Source: Halosimplex halophilum (GTDB taxonomy: Archaea; Halobacteriota; Halobacteria; Halobacteriales; Haloarculaceae). From it: a DNA stretch of 64,000 nt. The stretch covers positions 186,001 to 250,000 of the forward strand of contig NZ_ML214298.1 of assembly GCF_004698125.1 (NCBI RefSeq), in the 5' to 3' direction. Positions within the stretch are counted from its first letter, which is position 1. Every line of letters starts with the position of its first letter. The notes beneath the pieces were generated by a model. That model worked only from the letters and a program-made list of their open reading frames with translations. It made no database searches and was not told where the DNA came from. A program made the position numbers and the translations under genes. Shown in pieces: positions 49,926 through 59,153 of the stretch.

Positions 49926-51021
49926 GAGCGCCGGCGAGCAGGGCGGCGGTGGGGGCGACGGCGAGGAGCCGGCGCCCGACGTGCCCGTCGACGAGGAGGC
50001 CCGCGACCTCCTGGTCGACGTGGTCGACACCCCCTCCGTGACCGGTGAGGAGGCGGACGCCGCGCAGGTGCTCGTCGACTTCTTCGAGAGCCACGACCGC
50101 GAGGTGTGGGTCGACGACGTGGGCAACGTCCGCGCGCCGGCCGACGACAGCGTCCTCCTGACCTCCCACATCGACACCGTGCCGGGCGACATCCCGGTCC
50201 GCGTCGAGGAGAACGAGGCGGGCGAGGAAGAACTGTGGGGCCGCGGGAGCGTCGACGCGAAGGGCCCGCTCTGTTCGATGGCCGTCGCGGCCGTCCGCAC
50301 CGGCGCCTCGTTCGTCGGCGTCGTCGGCGAGGAAGTTGACTCGCGGGGCGCCCGGTACCTCGTCGAGGACCGCGACGCCGAACCCGACGCCGTGGTCAAC
50401 GGCGAGCCCTCGGGCTGGGACGGCATCACGCTCGGCTACCGCGGGCTGCTCGCGGGCACCTACGTCGCCACCTCGGAGTCGGGCCACTCCTCCCGGCCGG
50501 AGAACAACGCGATCCAGGACGCCATCGGCTGGTGGTCGGCCGTCGAGGAGGAGTTCGGCCACGACGAGTGGGTGCCCGTCTTCGAGCGCGTGACGGCCAA
50601 GCCCATCAGCTTCGAGGGCGGGATCACCGACGACGGGCTCTCCGTCGAGGCGACGGCCGACGTGCAGCTGCGCGTCCCGCCGGAGTACACCACCGAGGAG
50701 GTCCGCGAGATCGCCGACGGTCACCTCGCGAACGGGACGGTCCACTGGCACGACGCGGTCGAGCCGGTGATGATGAACCCCCGGACCGCGGCGGCCCGAG
50801 CCTTCCGCGCGGCGGTCCGGCAGGTCGGCGGCGACCCGCGGCTCCTGCGGAAGACCGGCACAAGTGATATGAACGTGTACGCACAGGAATGGGACTGTCC
50901 GATGGTGACCTACGGGCCCGGCGACTCGGATCTGGACCACGCCCCCGACGAGCACGTCTCGCTCGCCGAGTACGACCGCGCCGTGACCGTCCTCGAGACC
51001 GCGACGGAGCGACTACAATGA
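49918..51021 (+). CDS. argE: LysW-ornithine hydrolase (ArgE/LysK)
   Basis: This 367-residue M20-type metallopeptidase frees ornithine (or lysine) from LysW. The metal ligands are visible in LLTSHIDTVPGD (His and Asp), GRGSVDAKGP, GVVGEEVDSRGA (catalytic Glu) and the C-terminal DLDHAPDEHVSL. An acidic Gly/Glu-rich extension of about 25 residues precedes the enzyme. It overlaps argD by eight bases and argF by four, so the block is tightly coupled in translation. Confidence 0.93.
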   Translation: MSESAGEQGGGGGDGEEPAPDVPVDEEARDLLVDVVDTPSVTGEEADAAQVLVDFFESHDREVWVDDVGNVRAPADDSVLLTSHIDTVPGDIPVRVEENEAGEEELWGRGSVDAKGPLCSMAVAAVRTGASFVGVVGEEVDSRGARYLVEDRDAEPDAVVNGEPSGWDGITLGYRGLLAGTYVATSESGHSSRPENNAIQDAIGWWSAVEEEFGHDEWVPVFERVTAKPISFEGGITDDGLSVEATADVQLRVPPEYTTEEVREIADGHLANGTVHWHDAVEPVMMNPRTAAARAFRAAVRQVGGDPRLLRKTGTSDMNVYAQEWDCPMVTYGPGDSDLDHAPDEHVSLAEYDRAVTVLETATERLQ

Positions 51022-51905
51022 ACTTCCTCGACGTCGACGACCTCACGACCGACGAACTGGCGGCCGTCCTCGACCGCGCGGCGGCGATCAAGGCCGACTA
51101 CCGCGAGACCGGCGCGACGGATCTCCTGGACGGCCAGACACTCGGGATGATCTTCGAGAAGCCGTCGACGCGAACCCGGGTGTCCTTCGAGACGGGGATG
51201 ACCCAGCTCGGCGGTCACGCCGTCTTCCTCGGTCCGGACGACATCGGCCTGCACGGCCGCGAGCCGGTGAAGGACATCGCGCGGGCGCTCGGTCGCTACG
51301 TCGACTTCGTGATGGCGCGCGTCTACGACCACGCCGACGTGGTCGAACTCGGCGAGTACGCCGAGGTCCCGGTCATCAACGCGCTGACCGACGACGCCCA
51401 CCCCTGCCAGACGCTCGCGGATCTTCTGACCATCCGCGAGCACTTCGAGGACCCGACCGTCGCGTGGGTCGGCGACGGCAACAACGTCTGCCAGTCGTTC
51501 GTCCTCGGCGCGGCGATGTCCGGGCTCGACCTGACCGTCGCCACCCCCGAGGGCTACGGCGTCGACGAGGGCGTGCTGAAGCGCGCCGACGGGCTCGGGA
51601 CTGCGCCGGCGACGACGACCGACCCCGAGGCCGCCATCGCCGACGCGGACGTGGTCTATACGGACGTGTGGGTCAGCATGGGCCAGGAGGACGAGCGCGC
51701 GGAGAAACTGGACGCGTTCGAGGGCTTCCAGATCACGCCCGAGTTGCTGGGCGACCGCGCGCTGATGCACTGCCTGCCCGCCCACCGCGGCGAGGAGGTC
51801 ACCGACGCCGTCATCGAGAGCGACAACGCCATCGTCTGGGACCAGGCGGAGAACCGCCTGCACGCCCAGAAGGGCCTGCTGGCGTGGCTGGCCGATCAGG
51901 AGTAG
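51018..51905 (+). CDS. argF: Ornithine carbamoyltransferase
   Basis: This 295-residue enzyme makes citrulline from ornithine and carbamoyl phosphate. The carbamoyl phosphate loop is KPSTRTRVSFE, the HPCQ motif is in DDAHPCQTLADL, and the ornithine-binding HCLPAHRG is present. The short C-terminus (LAWLADQE) is duplicated after the gene. The presence of argF, argG and argH together with argW shows that the carrier pathway here serves arginine. Confidence 0.97.
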   Translation: MNFLDVDDLTTDELAAVLDRAAAIKADYRETGATDLLDGQTLGMIFEKPSTRTRVSFETGMTQLGGHAVFLGPDDIGLHGREPVKDIARALGRYVDFVMARVYDHADVVELGEYAEVPVINALTDDAHPCQTLADLLTIREHFEDPTVAWVGDGNNVCQSFVLGAAMSGLDLTVATPEGYGVDEGVLKRADGLGTAPATTTDPEAAIADADVVYTDVWVSMGQEDERAEKLDAFEGFQITPELLGDRALMHCLPAHRGEEVTDAVIESDNAIVWDQAENRLHAQKGLLAWLADQE

Positions 51906-52144
51906 CGATCGTCCGCGCGCCGAGGGCGCGCGGTTCTCCGGGCCGAGCGTAGCGAGGCCCGCTTTTTCGCCCACGTTTTTCGACGAGCGGTACCCGCAGC
52001 GAGCGGAGCGAGCGAGGATACCCGAGGAGAAAAAGGTGGTCCACGGAGGGGCTGTCGGCGTGGCTGGCCGATCAGGAGTAGCGATCGTCCGCGCGCCGAG
52101 GGCGCGCGGTTCTCCGGGCCGAGCGTAGCGAGGCCCGCTTTTTC
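51881..52144 (+). repeat. Tandem duplication of the argF 3' end and its terminator
   Basis: An 88-nt block is identical at 51881-51968 and 52057-52144 (period 176 bp), and weaker similarity extends both ways from about 51866 to 52217. Each copy holds the last codons of argF (AWLADQE and TAG), the hairpin CCGCGCGCC-GAG-GGCGCGCGG (51913-51933 and 52089-52109), a GGGCC...GGCCC stem and a GCTTTTTC run. The second copy is not translated as part of argF. It looks like slippage or unequal exchange. Confidence 0.9.
51961..52040. terminator. Bidirectional T-rich terminator (first copy)
   Basis: GCTTTTTC (51961-51968) and CGTTTTTC (51974-51981) end the argF transcript after GC-rich stems. On the opposite side GAGAAAAAGG (52027-52036) gives a T-run on the minus strand. 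The second copy (about 52137-52217) ends with GAAAAAGG next to the protease stop, so it would also terminate the convergent gene. Confidence 0.6.
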
Positions 52145-52217
52145 CCCATCTTTTTGCGTCGGGGGTGCCCGCAGGGAGCGGAGCGACCGAGGACACCCCC
52201 GCACGGAAAAAGGTGGG

Positions 52218-52703
52218 TTAGGATCGCAGGAGGGTGAGCAGCTGCTTGCCGTCGCTGTCGAGTCCGGCGTAGGCGCCCCGGGAGTACGTCCGCGGTACGA
52301 CGGTCTGGACGGCCCGGAAGAGTTCGCTGTAGAAGACCGCCGTCAGGCAGAACGACGCCGGACCGTCTCCGGCGCGGAACGCGACCAGTCCCAGCGACGC
52401 GGCGAGGAGGACCGTCACCGCCGGTCCGGCCGCGATGGAGACCGCTCGGACGCGCTTCGAGCGCGTCCCCTCCCGATCGCAGTAGCCGTAGGCGACGAGT
52501 TTCCGGACGCCATCGAACCCGGCTGTCACCGTCAGCGGGCCGAGCCGAACCGTCCGTCCCGAAGCGCTCCCGATCGAGACGTGTGCGCTGCCGCCCGCGA
52601 GCAGGACCGGCGCGGCGTGGGCGGCCTCGTGGAGGAAGAGCGCGGCGACGGCCCCGGCGAGGGCGACCGGGACGGCCAGCGCGTACGGTAGCACGCCGAT
52701 CAT
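52218..52703 (-). CDS. M50-type membrane zinc metalloprotease-like protein
   Basis: This 161-residue membrane protein has the zinc motif HEAAH in VAALFLHEAAHAAPVL (about residue 25-29), in the first hydrophobic helix, and a C-terminal YAGLDSDGKQLLTLL that fits the second M50 motif with its DG pair. Three to four helices are seen. It is shorter than site-2 proteases and resembles M50-like proteins of unknown substrate. The ATG at 52703 is chosen, with TTTTAAA (52726-52732) about 25 nt upstream. An in-frame TTG lies five codons before it. Confidence 0.72.
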   Translation of the reverse strand: MIGVLPYALAVPVALAGAVAALFLHEAAHAAPVLLAGGSAHVSIGSASGRTVRLGPLTVTAGFDGVRKLVAYGYCDREGTRSKRVRAVSIAAGPAVTVLLAASLGLVAFRAGDGPASFCLTAVFYSELFRAVQTVVPRTYSRGAYAGLDSDGKQLLTLLRS

Positions 52704-52864
52704 ACAAATGATGGTCAACGGATGGTTTTAAAGGTATTACTCACGCGAACGGAACGTCGTGTCACGAGCGCTCGCCTCCCTAAGCTCGGGTTATCGCCGG
52801 TAAGGCGCTTCGACCGGCGAGAACGATCTACGGTGGTCAAGGTGTCGACCGGCCAAGGTCTCGT

Positions 52865-53677
52865 ATGGCCTCGACAGCAGCGAACGCGAGCGAGCGCGGA
52901 GCGGCGAGAGCGAGCGGGGAGCAGCGGGCGCGGCGGGTGGTCGACTGGGCGGTGCCGATACTGCTGGGGCTGTACGGGCTGGCGGTGGGCTTCGGCGGGG
53001 CGGCGCTGGCGGCGGCCGCCGACCGGGCGGTGATCGCCGAGCTGGTCGCCGAAGGGATGATCGTCTCCGACGTGTTCACGGACGCGGCGCTGGTGGACGT
53101 GAGCTTCGCGACGGCGCGCTGGAGCGGGATCGGCCTCGTCGCGACGGGGTTGCTGTCGTGGGCCGCGGCGCTGGCGTTCGTCGCGCATCGACGGCGCGAG
53201 CGCGCCCGCGAGAGCGGGACGGGACCCGACCCGACGTACGCGTGGACCGACGCGGCCGCCGGTGGCGTGGTGACGGCCGTCGCCTCGTTCCTGTTGCCGT
53301 TCGCGCCGATGCTCGGCGGGTTCGCGGGGGGATACCTCCACCGCAACGAGCGGACGAGCGCGACGCGGGTGGGCGCGCTGTCGGGGCTGCTGTCGGTGCT
53401 GCCGCTGGCGGTGGCGCTTCTGTTCGTGGCCGGGGGCGTCGCCGTCGGGGCCCTCCGGGTCGACGCCGTGGGCGTCGCGCTGCTGGTCGTCGGCGTCGTG
53501 CTCGTGTCGCTGCTGTTCGCGGCGCTGTTCTCGGGCGGGTTCGGCGCGCTCGGCGGCTATATCGGCGGCCAGCTCCGCGACCGCGACGCGGACGGACCCG
53601 ACGAGTACGGCGGCGAGCGCGAGGAGGGCCGCGTCGGCGACGACAGACCCGACCGCGACGAGTCGACCGCCGACTGA
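52865..53677 (+). CDS. DUF5518-like membrane protein
   Basis: This 270-residue protein has about five helices. The repeated LGGFAGGYLHRNERTSATR and GALGGYIGGQLRDRD segments are the glycine-rich pattern I recall from DUF5518. The N-terminus (25 residues) and C-terminus (about 30, Asp/Arg-rich) are hydrophilic. The function is unknown. It is convergent with nothing, with the next gene on the same strand 165 nt on. Confidence 0.65.
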   Translation: MASTAANASERGAARASGEQRARRVVDWAVPILLGLYGLAVGFGGAALAAAADRAVIAELVAEGMIVSDVFTDAALVDVSFATARWSGIGLVATGLLSWAAALAFVAHRRRERARESGTGPDPTYAWTDAAAGGVVTAVASFLLPFAPMLGGFAGGYLHRNERTSATRVGALSGLLSVLPLAVALLFVAGGVAVGALRVDAVGVALLVVGVVLVSLLFAALFSGGFGALGGYIGGQLRDRDADGPDEYGGEREEGRVGDDRPDRDESTAD

Positions 53678-53842
53678 GCGTTCCCCTCGCGGGCACGCCG
53701 GACCGACCGGCGACACCGGACTCTCCAGTTCTCCCGCGGCGCCGTCTACGTTCGTCCAGAAGGGTACCCCGATCGCGTGCGAGAGATTGACACTCACAAA
53801 CCCTAATGATTTATAATGCAGTAGAATAATCGTGACGTACAG

Positions 53843-54124
53843 ATGCGGATCACAGAGACGCGCCAGCTGTTCACGGAATCGTGCGAGTACCCGACTGACG
53901 CGGCGACGGTCGCCGACCGGGTCGGCGACGTGGAGATCGAGGCGCCGACCGGCGACACGACGACCGTCGAGACGGTGCTCGCGCGGTCGAACGTCCGAAC
54001 CTACGAGTCGGCCGACGACGCGTACACGGCGCTGATGGGCAACCTCGACGACTCGTTCATCGGGCTGAAGTACTACGACGACCGCGGCGACAACCAGCCC
54101 CACCCCCACCGCAACTGGCACTGA
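53843..54124 (+). CDS. DUF5789-like protein, 93 aa
   Basis: The sequence MRITETRQLFTESCEYPTDA, then VADRVGDVEIEAPTGDTTTV, ending in a His-rich HPHRNWH tail, matches my memory of haloarchaeal DUF5789 (DUF2795-related small alpha/beta proteins). A TTTATAATG box at about 53810-53818 is 29 nt upstream of the ATG. The role is unknown, and metal binding by the His tail is possible. Confidence 0.72.
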   Translation: MRITETRQLFTESCEYPTDAATVADRVGDVEIEAPTGDTTTVETVLARSNVRTYESADDAYTALMGNLDDSFIGLKYYDDRGDNQPHPHRNWH

Positions 54125-54221
54125 GCCCGGTTGCGAGTGCCCGGTCGTGGCGGTCGCGCGTGTGCGACCGTCGCGCGGCCGGAGCGAACACTGATTATCG
54201 CGGCGGTCGAACCGGGCGGTG

Positions 54222-54455
54222 ATGGCCGACCCGCCCGTCGTCGACGCCGGCGCGCTGGACGCCGACGAGCTGCTCGACCGGATCAAATCGGAGGGGCGCG
54301 TCCGCGTCCGGACGGAGTTTCTCGACGCCGAACACGAGGTGACGCTCCGCTGGGACGGCGAGACCTTCTACTGCGACACGCCGACGCGGCTGCACAAACA
54401 CGACTCGGAGTCGGCGATGCGGACCTGTCTCGTCGAGCAGGGCTACGGCCGCTGA
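54222..54455 (+). CDS. Small hypothetical protein, 77 aa
   Basis: This protein, MADPPVVDAGALDADELLDR onward, has a beta-rich middle (GRVRVRTEFLDAEHEVTLRW) and two cysteines in FYCDTPTRLHKHDSESAMRTC with His between, which might bind metal. I do not recognise it. A GATTATCG box at about 54192-54199 is 27 nt before the ATG. An overlapping GTG three bases earlier is less likely. Confidence 0.6.
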   Translation: MADPPVVDAGALDADELLDRIKSEGRVRVRTEFLDAEHEVTLRWDGETFYCDTPTRLHKHDSESAMRTCLVEQGYGR

Positions 54456-54537
54456 CCGTGCGGCGTGGGGGCGGTCGCGCGGCAGGGTCGGGTGACCGCC
54501 TCCGTTTAAGCGGCGGGGGGACCTACGGCCCGATACC

Positions 54538-54927
54538 ATGGTCGAGGCGGACCCTTCGCCCGAGCGGTTTCGGGAGCTGATGCTCGACGAGCAGCCGGGC
54601 TTCGAGGACGTGCTCGCCTGCGTCTTCAACGTCCAGGAACACGAGGTGCGGACGTTCCTGACCCTCCAGGATCACCCCGGGAGCACCGTCGCCGAGCTGG
54701 CCGACCAGCTCGAACGCGACCGCAGCAACGTCAACCGCTCGCTGTCGACGCTGCGCGAGAAGGGGCTGGCCGAGCGCGAGCGCCGGCTGCTGGACGGCGG
54801 GGGCCACGTCTACCAGTACTCCGCGACGCCGCTGCCCGAGGCCCGCGAGCTGATGCACGAGACGCTCGACGAGTGGACCGCCTACGTCCACGACCGCATC
54901 GACGAGTTCGGCGAGGAGGATCTCTGA
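54538..54927 (+). CDS. Winged-helix transcriptional regulator, 129 aa
   Basis: The protein has a MarR/TrmB-like winged helix at about 36-95: RTFLTLQDHPGSTVAELADQ, then LERDRSNVNRSLSTLREKGL, a GGGHVYQYSATPL wing and an amphipathic dimerisation helix. It is 129 residues, with TTTAAGCGG at about 54505-54513 about 28 nt upstream. The target genes are unknown, and nothing adjacent is obviously controlled by it. Confidence 0.8.
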   Translation: MVEADPSPERFRELMLDEQPGFEDVLACVFNVQEHEVRTFLTLQDHPGSTVAELADQLERDRSNVNRSLSTLREKGLAERERRLLDGGGHVYQYSATPLPEARELMHETLDEWTAYVHDRIDEFGEEDL

Positions 54928-55145
54928 CCGGTCGGGTTCGTCGGCGTGTCCGCCGGCTCCGGTACAGCGAGTGCGGACGCCCGGGGCCGCGATCCGGGCC
55001 GCGGTACGGTCGTGCTGGCAGCGACCCGCGGACAGACCACCGTGGTGGCGTCGGGACCGGCGACGTGGTTCACTCCGAGCTGCGAGGGGCCGAGAGCCGA
55101 CACCGACCGCCGCCGTTTTCACGGCCGCGCCGGAGACGCCTGTCG

Positions 55146-55802
55146 ATGACGACCAGGGCCGAACTGCAGGACCTCTGTGTCGACGCCGCCGAGGAGCTGC
55201 TGACGGAGCCGGCGGTCGACCGGACGCTCTCCGAGTGGATCGCCGCCCGGGAGTTCCCCTGCACCGGCGTCGAGGCCGGTGCCGACGTCGAGTTCCGAAC
55301 GGATCTCGGCATCCGGCCGGACGCGGCGTCCGGGGAGTTTCGCCCGGCGGCGGCGGCGACACGCGCCGATGTCGCGGTCTGGTTCACGACGGGGCGGACC
55401 TACGACGAAGTCGGTGACGGGGTGGCGATGACCGCCGGCGAGGAGCCCCGAGATGTCGCGGTCAGGCTCCCGGTCTTCGTCGCGGAAGTGATGGGCGACG
55501 ACTTCACGCAGTACCACGCGCTGTCGACGAGCGAGATGGAGTTCGACGAGGCGGACTCGCCGCACATCTGCCGGACGAAGTTGCCGTCTCTCAGGTGTCG
55601 GCTCCCGGGGGAAGTCGGCGACCAGGGACTGCTGTTCGTCAGCGACTACGAGGTCGAACTCGTGCCGGCCAGGGCGAACGCGAACCGGGTCGCCTCCGAC
55701 GACGACATCCCCGACGACGCGTTTCGGGAGAGCGTCCAGGTGCATCTCGCTGGCGTCCTCGAACAGTTGACGGGCGACGACGTCTACCGCCACCTGTCGT
55801 GA
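55146..55802 (+). CDS. Hypothetical protein, 218 aa
   Basis: I do not recognise this protein. It starts MTTRAELQDLCVDAAEELLT and has a mixed alpha/beta body with few repeats. The stretch SPHICRTKLPSLRCRLPGEV carries two cysteines, and no membrane segment is seen. Codon use seems less extreme than in the neighbours. The 218 bp before it (54928-55145) hold no gene I can support. Confidence 0.55.
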   Translation: MTTRAELQDLCVDAAEELLTEPAVDRTLSEWIAAREFPCTGVEAGADVEFRTDLGIRPDAASGEFRPAAAATRADVAVWFTTGRTYDEVGDGVAMTAGEEPRDVAVRLPVFVAEVMGDDFTQYHALSTSEMEFDEADSPHICRTKLPSLRCRLPGEVGDQGLLFVSDYEVELVPARANANRVASDDDIPDDAFRESVQVHLAGVLEQLTGDDVYRHLS

Positions 55803-55894
55803 CCGCCGGCCGCGATCGAGGGGCGGACCGCCGCCCGCCGAGGCGGCGGTGGCGAAGGATGGCATTGATACGGTATCGGCCGCAATCGTGGGGT

Positions 55895-57415
55895 ATGTCG
55901 ACGGAATCCCCCGACTCGGAGTCGGAGTCCGCGCCCGAGCCCTACCCGGCCTTCGAGGAGCACGTCAAACAGCTGACCTACCTCAACGACGCCGGCGGGG
56001 TGCTGGGCTGGGACCAGCAGGTGACGATGCCCGAGGGCGGGACGCCCGCCCGGTCGAAGCAGTCCTCGGCGCTGTCGGCGGTCACCCACGAGAAGCTGAC
56101 CGACGAGCGGGTCGGCGAGTGGCTGGACGCACTCGACGACGCCGACCTCTCGGGGGACCGGCGGGCGGTCGTCCGCGAGGTCCGCCGCGAGCACGAGCGG
56201 GCCGTCGAGGTGCCCGAGGACCTCGTGACCGAGATCTCCGAGACGGCCTCGAACGCGCTGCCGGTCTGGGAGGAGGCCAAGGCCGAGGACGACTTCGACT
56301 CGTTCGCGCCCACGCTGGAGAAGATGGTCGAACTCAAGCGCGACTACGCCGAGGCCATCGACCCGGACCGGGACCCCTACGAGGTGCTGTTCGAGGAGTA
56401 CGAGCCCTACCTGGGGCTGGACACCGCCGAGCGAGTCTTGGAGCGGCTGCGCGACGAGCTCGTCCCGCTGATCGAGGCGATCGAGGACAGCGACGCGGAC
56501 CTGGCGGACCCCTTCGCCGACGGCGAGTACGACGAGGACGCCCAGGAGGAGACGGTCCGGGCGGCGCTGGACCACCTCGGCTACGACTGGGAGCGCGGGC
56601 GGCTCGACACCGCGCCGCACCCGTTCTCGACGGGGACGCAGTTCGACGCCCGGGTGACCACGCGGTTCGACCCCGAGGACCCCATGGGCGCCATCGGCTC
56701 GACCATCCACGAGTTCGGCCACGCCACCTACACCCAGGGCCTTCCGCAGGAGCACTACGGGACGCCGCTGGGCCAGTCCCGTGACCTGACGGTCCACGAG
56801 TCCCAGTCCCGGCTCTGGGAGAACCACGTCGGCCGCTCGCGACCCTTCTGGGACGACTTCGCCGACACGGTGAACGAGAACCTCGGCACCGACGCCTCCC
56901 CGCGCGAGTTCTACCAGGCCGCCAACCAGATCTACCCGGACAACCTGATCCGGGTGGAGGCGGACGAACTCACCTACCACATGCACATCATCCTCCGGTT
57001 CGAGATCGAGCGGGACCTGGTCTCGGGCGACCTCGACGTCGAGGAGGTGCCGGGCGTGTGGAACGACAAGATGGAGGAGTACCTCGGCGTGCGCCCGGAG
57101 ACCGACAGCGAGGGCTGTCTCCAGGACATCCACTGGACTCACGGCTCGCTGGGCTACTTCCCGACGTACTCGCTGGGCAGCGTCCTCGCCGCCCAGCTGT
57201 ACGCCAGCGCCGAGGACGCCATCGAGGACCTCGACGGGAAAGTACGGAGCGGCGAGTTCGACCCGCTGCACGAGTGGCTCACCGAGAACGTCCACCGCCA
57301 CGGCTGCCGCTACGAGACCGACGATCTGGTCCGCGAGGCGACCGGCGAGGGGTTCACCGCCGACTACTTCCTCGACTACGCGACCGGGAAGTTCGGCGAT
57401 CTGTACGACCTCTGA
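55895..57415 (+). CDS. M32-family metallocarboxypeptidase (Taq-type)
   Basis: This 506-residue zinc carboxypeptidase trims C-terminal residues from peptides. The active site is HEFGH in STIHEFGHATYTQGLPQE, with the family blocks DARVTTRFD, LTVHESQSRLWEN (second zinc His/Glu), IRVEADELTYHMHIILRFEI and LQDIHWTHGSLGYFPTYSLG. The N-terminus is a short acidic tail. ATG 55895 is chosen over the long upstream frame. It is convergent with the Yip1-like gene, with a gap of 22 nt. Confidence 0.95.
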   Translation: MSTESPDSESESAPEPYPAFEEHVKQLTYLNDAGGVLGWDQQVTMPEGGTPARSKQSSALSAVTHEKLTDERVGEWLDALDDADLSGDRRAVVREVRREHERAVEVPEDLVTEISETASNALPVWEEAKAEDDFDSFAPTLEKMVELKRDYAEAIDPDRDPYEVLFEEYEPYLGLDTAERVLERLRDELVPLIEAIEDSDADLADPFADGEYDEDAQEETVRAALDHLGYDWERGRLDTAPHPFSTGTQFDARVTTRFDPEDPMGAIGSTIHEFGHATYTQGLPQEHYGTPLGQSRDLTVHESQSRLWENHVGRSRPFWDDFADTVNENLGTDASPREFYQAANQIYPDNLIRVEADELTYHMHIILRFEIERDLVSGDLDVEEVPGVWNDKMEEYLGVRPETDSEGCLQDIHWTHGSLGYFPTYSLGSVLAAQLYASAEDAIEDLDGKVRSGEFDPLHEWLTENVHRHGCRYETDDLVREATGEGFTADYFLDYATGKFGDLYDL

Positions 57416-57437
57416 GCGGCGGACAGGAGCGCGCCGC

Positions 57438-58043
57438 TCACACCAGGTTCAGCAGGAAGCCGAGGATTCCGACGCCGAAGGCGAGCGCGAGCATCTTCCC
57501 GGCCGGGAGGTCGTGGGCGACGGCGAGGCCGTAGCCCTGGATCGCGGCCTTCCAGAGCGCCCCGACGAGGCTGGAGACCAGCAGGACGGGCGAACTGAAC
57601 GAGGCCGCCCGCTCGAAGAAGTCGACGAACGCCTGGGGATCGCTCGGGGCCTGCCCGAGCAGGCTGATCAGCCCGACGGTGGTCACGGGGAGCAGGACGA
57701 TCCCGGCGACCTCGGCCTCGCCGGTGACCGCGAGGGTGGTCCCGAACGACCGCTGGCCGCCGGCGAACCACACGAACAGGTGCAACAGGGCGGCCAGCAG
57801 CAGCCACCCGACGAAGATGGCGACGAAGGTACCGACGATCGCCCCCCCCAGGGCGCTCTGGACCTGGGCTTTCTCCTGGGGCGGGGCGTCGACGTGGGCG
57901 ATCACGCGCTGGAGGAACAGCCACATCGCGACGGCGGTCCCGACTGCCTGGACCCCGACGACGGCGAACGCCACGGTCATCGAGGGCCGGTCGTAGCGGT
58001 CGAAGTACTCGGAGGGGCGAACGAGCGGGGTGGAGGGCGCCAT
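57438..58043 (-). CDS. Yip1-like membrane protein
   Basis: This 201-residue protein has five helices (about 25-48, 68-92, 105-125, 148-165 and 175-198). The start MAPSTPLVRPSEYFDRYDRP and the pattern LLAALLHLFVWFAGGQRSF, with a following VTGEAEVAGIVLLPVTTV, are typical of haloarchaeal Yip1-family proteins. The role in these cells is unknown. The ATG at 58043 is chosen over an in-frame start five codons earlier. Confidence 0.75.
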   Translation of the reverse strand: MAPSTPLVRPSEYFDRYDRPSMTVAFAVVGVQAVGTAVAMWLFLQRVIAHVDAPPQEKAQVQSALGGAIVGTFVAIFVGWLLLAALLHLFVWFAGGQRSFGTTLAVTGEAEVAGIVLLPVTTVGLISLLGQAPSDPQAFVDFFERAASFSSPVLLVSSLVGALWKAAIQGYGLAVAHDLPAGKMLALAFGVGILGFLLNLV

Positions 58044-58180
58044 ACTCGGCGGTGTCACGTGTGGCTGGTAAGTCTTCTGCCCCGGCAGATCGCCCGGGCT
58101 GTGAGACGCGCCTCCCGTCGTCCTCCAGCCGCGCGCCCGGGAGCGGACCGCTTAACCCGCTCGGTCCGGTAGACGCGGGT

Positions 58181-58996
58181 ATGGCAGGGCCGGATCTCGA
58201 CCCGGAGCAGCTCGACCGCTACTCCCGGCACATCATCATGGACGAGGTGGGGCCGGAGGGGCAGGCGAACCTGCTGGACGCCGCGGTACTGGTCGTCGGC
58301 GCCGGCGGGCTGGGCTCGCCCGTCCTCCAGTACCTCGCCGCCGCGGGGGTCGGCCGCATCGGGATCGCCGACCACGACACCGTCGAGCGCTCGAACCTCC
58401 AGCGCCAGGTCGTCCACGGCGACGCCGACGTGGGCCGTCCCAAAGTGGAGAGCGCCGCCGAGTTCGTCCACGAGTTGAACCCCGACGTGACCGTCGAACC
58501 CCGCGAGGTCGCCGTCTCGCCGGAGACCGTCGCGGACCTCGTGGAGGGCTACGACTTCGTCGTCGACGCCTCCGACAACTTCCCGACCCGCTTTCTCGTC
58601 AACGACTACTGCACGCTCGCGGGCGTCCCCTTCTCACACGGCGCCATCTACCGCTTCGAGGGGCAGGTGACCTCCTTCACCGGCGACGGGCCGTGTTACC
58701 GCTGTCTGTTCCCCGAGGCGCCCCCCGAGGGCGCCGTCCCCGACTGCGCGACGACGGGCGTGCTGGGCGTCCTCCCGGGGACGGTCGGCGCGATCCAGGC
58801 CACCGAGACGGTCAAGCACTTCGTCGGCGTCGGCGAGTCGCTGGACGGCCGGATGGTCGTCTACGACGCCGCCGACATGTCCTTCGAGGAGGTGACCGTC
58901 CGGCCGAACCCGTCGTGTCCGGTCTGCGGCGACGACCCCATCGACTCCGTCGACGACGTGGAGTACGCCGACAGCTGCGCCGTCCCCGCGGACTGA
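58181..58996 (+). CDS. ubaA: Ubiquitin-like activating enzyme E1 (UbaA/MoeB/ThiF)
   Basis: This 271-residue E1-like enzyme adenylates small archaeal modifier proteins (SAMPs), serving protein conjugation and sulfur transfer. It has the ATP loop VVGAGGLGSPVLQYLAAAGV (about 39-58), IADHDTVERSNLQRQVVH, DASDNFPTRFLVND, the catalytic Cys in VPDCATTGVLG (about 187), and two zinc CxxC pairs (CYRC and CPVC). The size and motifs fit the single E1 of haloarchaea. CTTAACC at about 58151-58157 is 28 nt upstream of the ATG. Confidence 0.92.
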   Translation: MAGPDLDPEQLDRYSRHIIMDEVGPEGQANLLDAAVLVVGAGGLGSPVLQYLAAAGVGRIGIADHDTVERSNLQRQVVHGDADVGRPKVESAAEFVHELNPDVTVEPREVAVSPETVADLVEGYDFVVDASDNFPTRFLVNDYCTLAGVPFSHGAIYRFEGQVTSFTGDGPCYRCLFPEAPPEGAVPDCATTGVLGVLPGTVGAIQATETVKHFVGVGESLDGRMVVYDAADMSFEEVTVRPNPSCPVCGDDPIDSVDDVEYADSCAVPAD

Positions 58997-59153
58997 GCGC
59001 GATCCGGCCCCACCCCCCGCCCGACTCGGTACCACGCGATCCGGCCCGTCCGATCACGTCACCGATTCTGAATCTCAGTGATGATACTCCATCGCGAGGA
59101 TTTATGAGCGAGTATTCGAGAGTGGCGGGTAGAGCGCGGGTCGCTCCGGAACG

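Noticed and set aside
45788-51905. Lysine-only LysW pathway
   Set aside because: argF, argG and argH lie in the same locus, so the carrier pathway most likely serves arginine. A dual role cannot be excluded.
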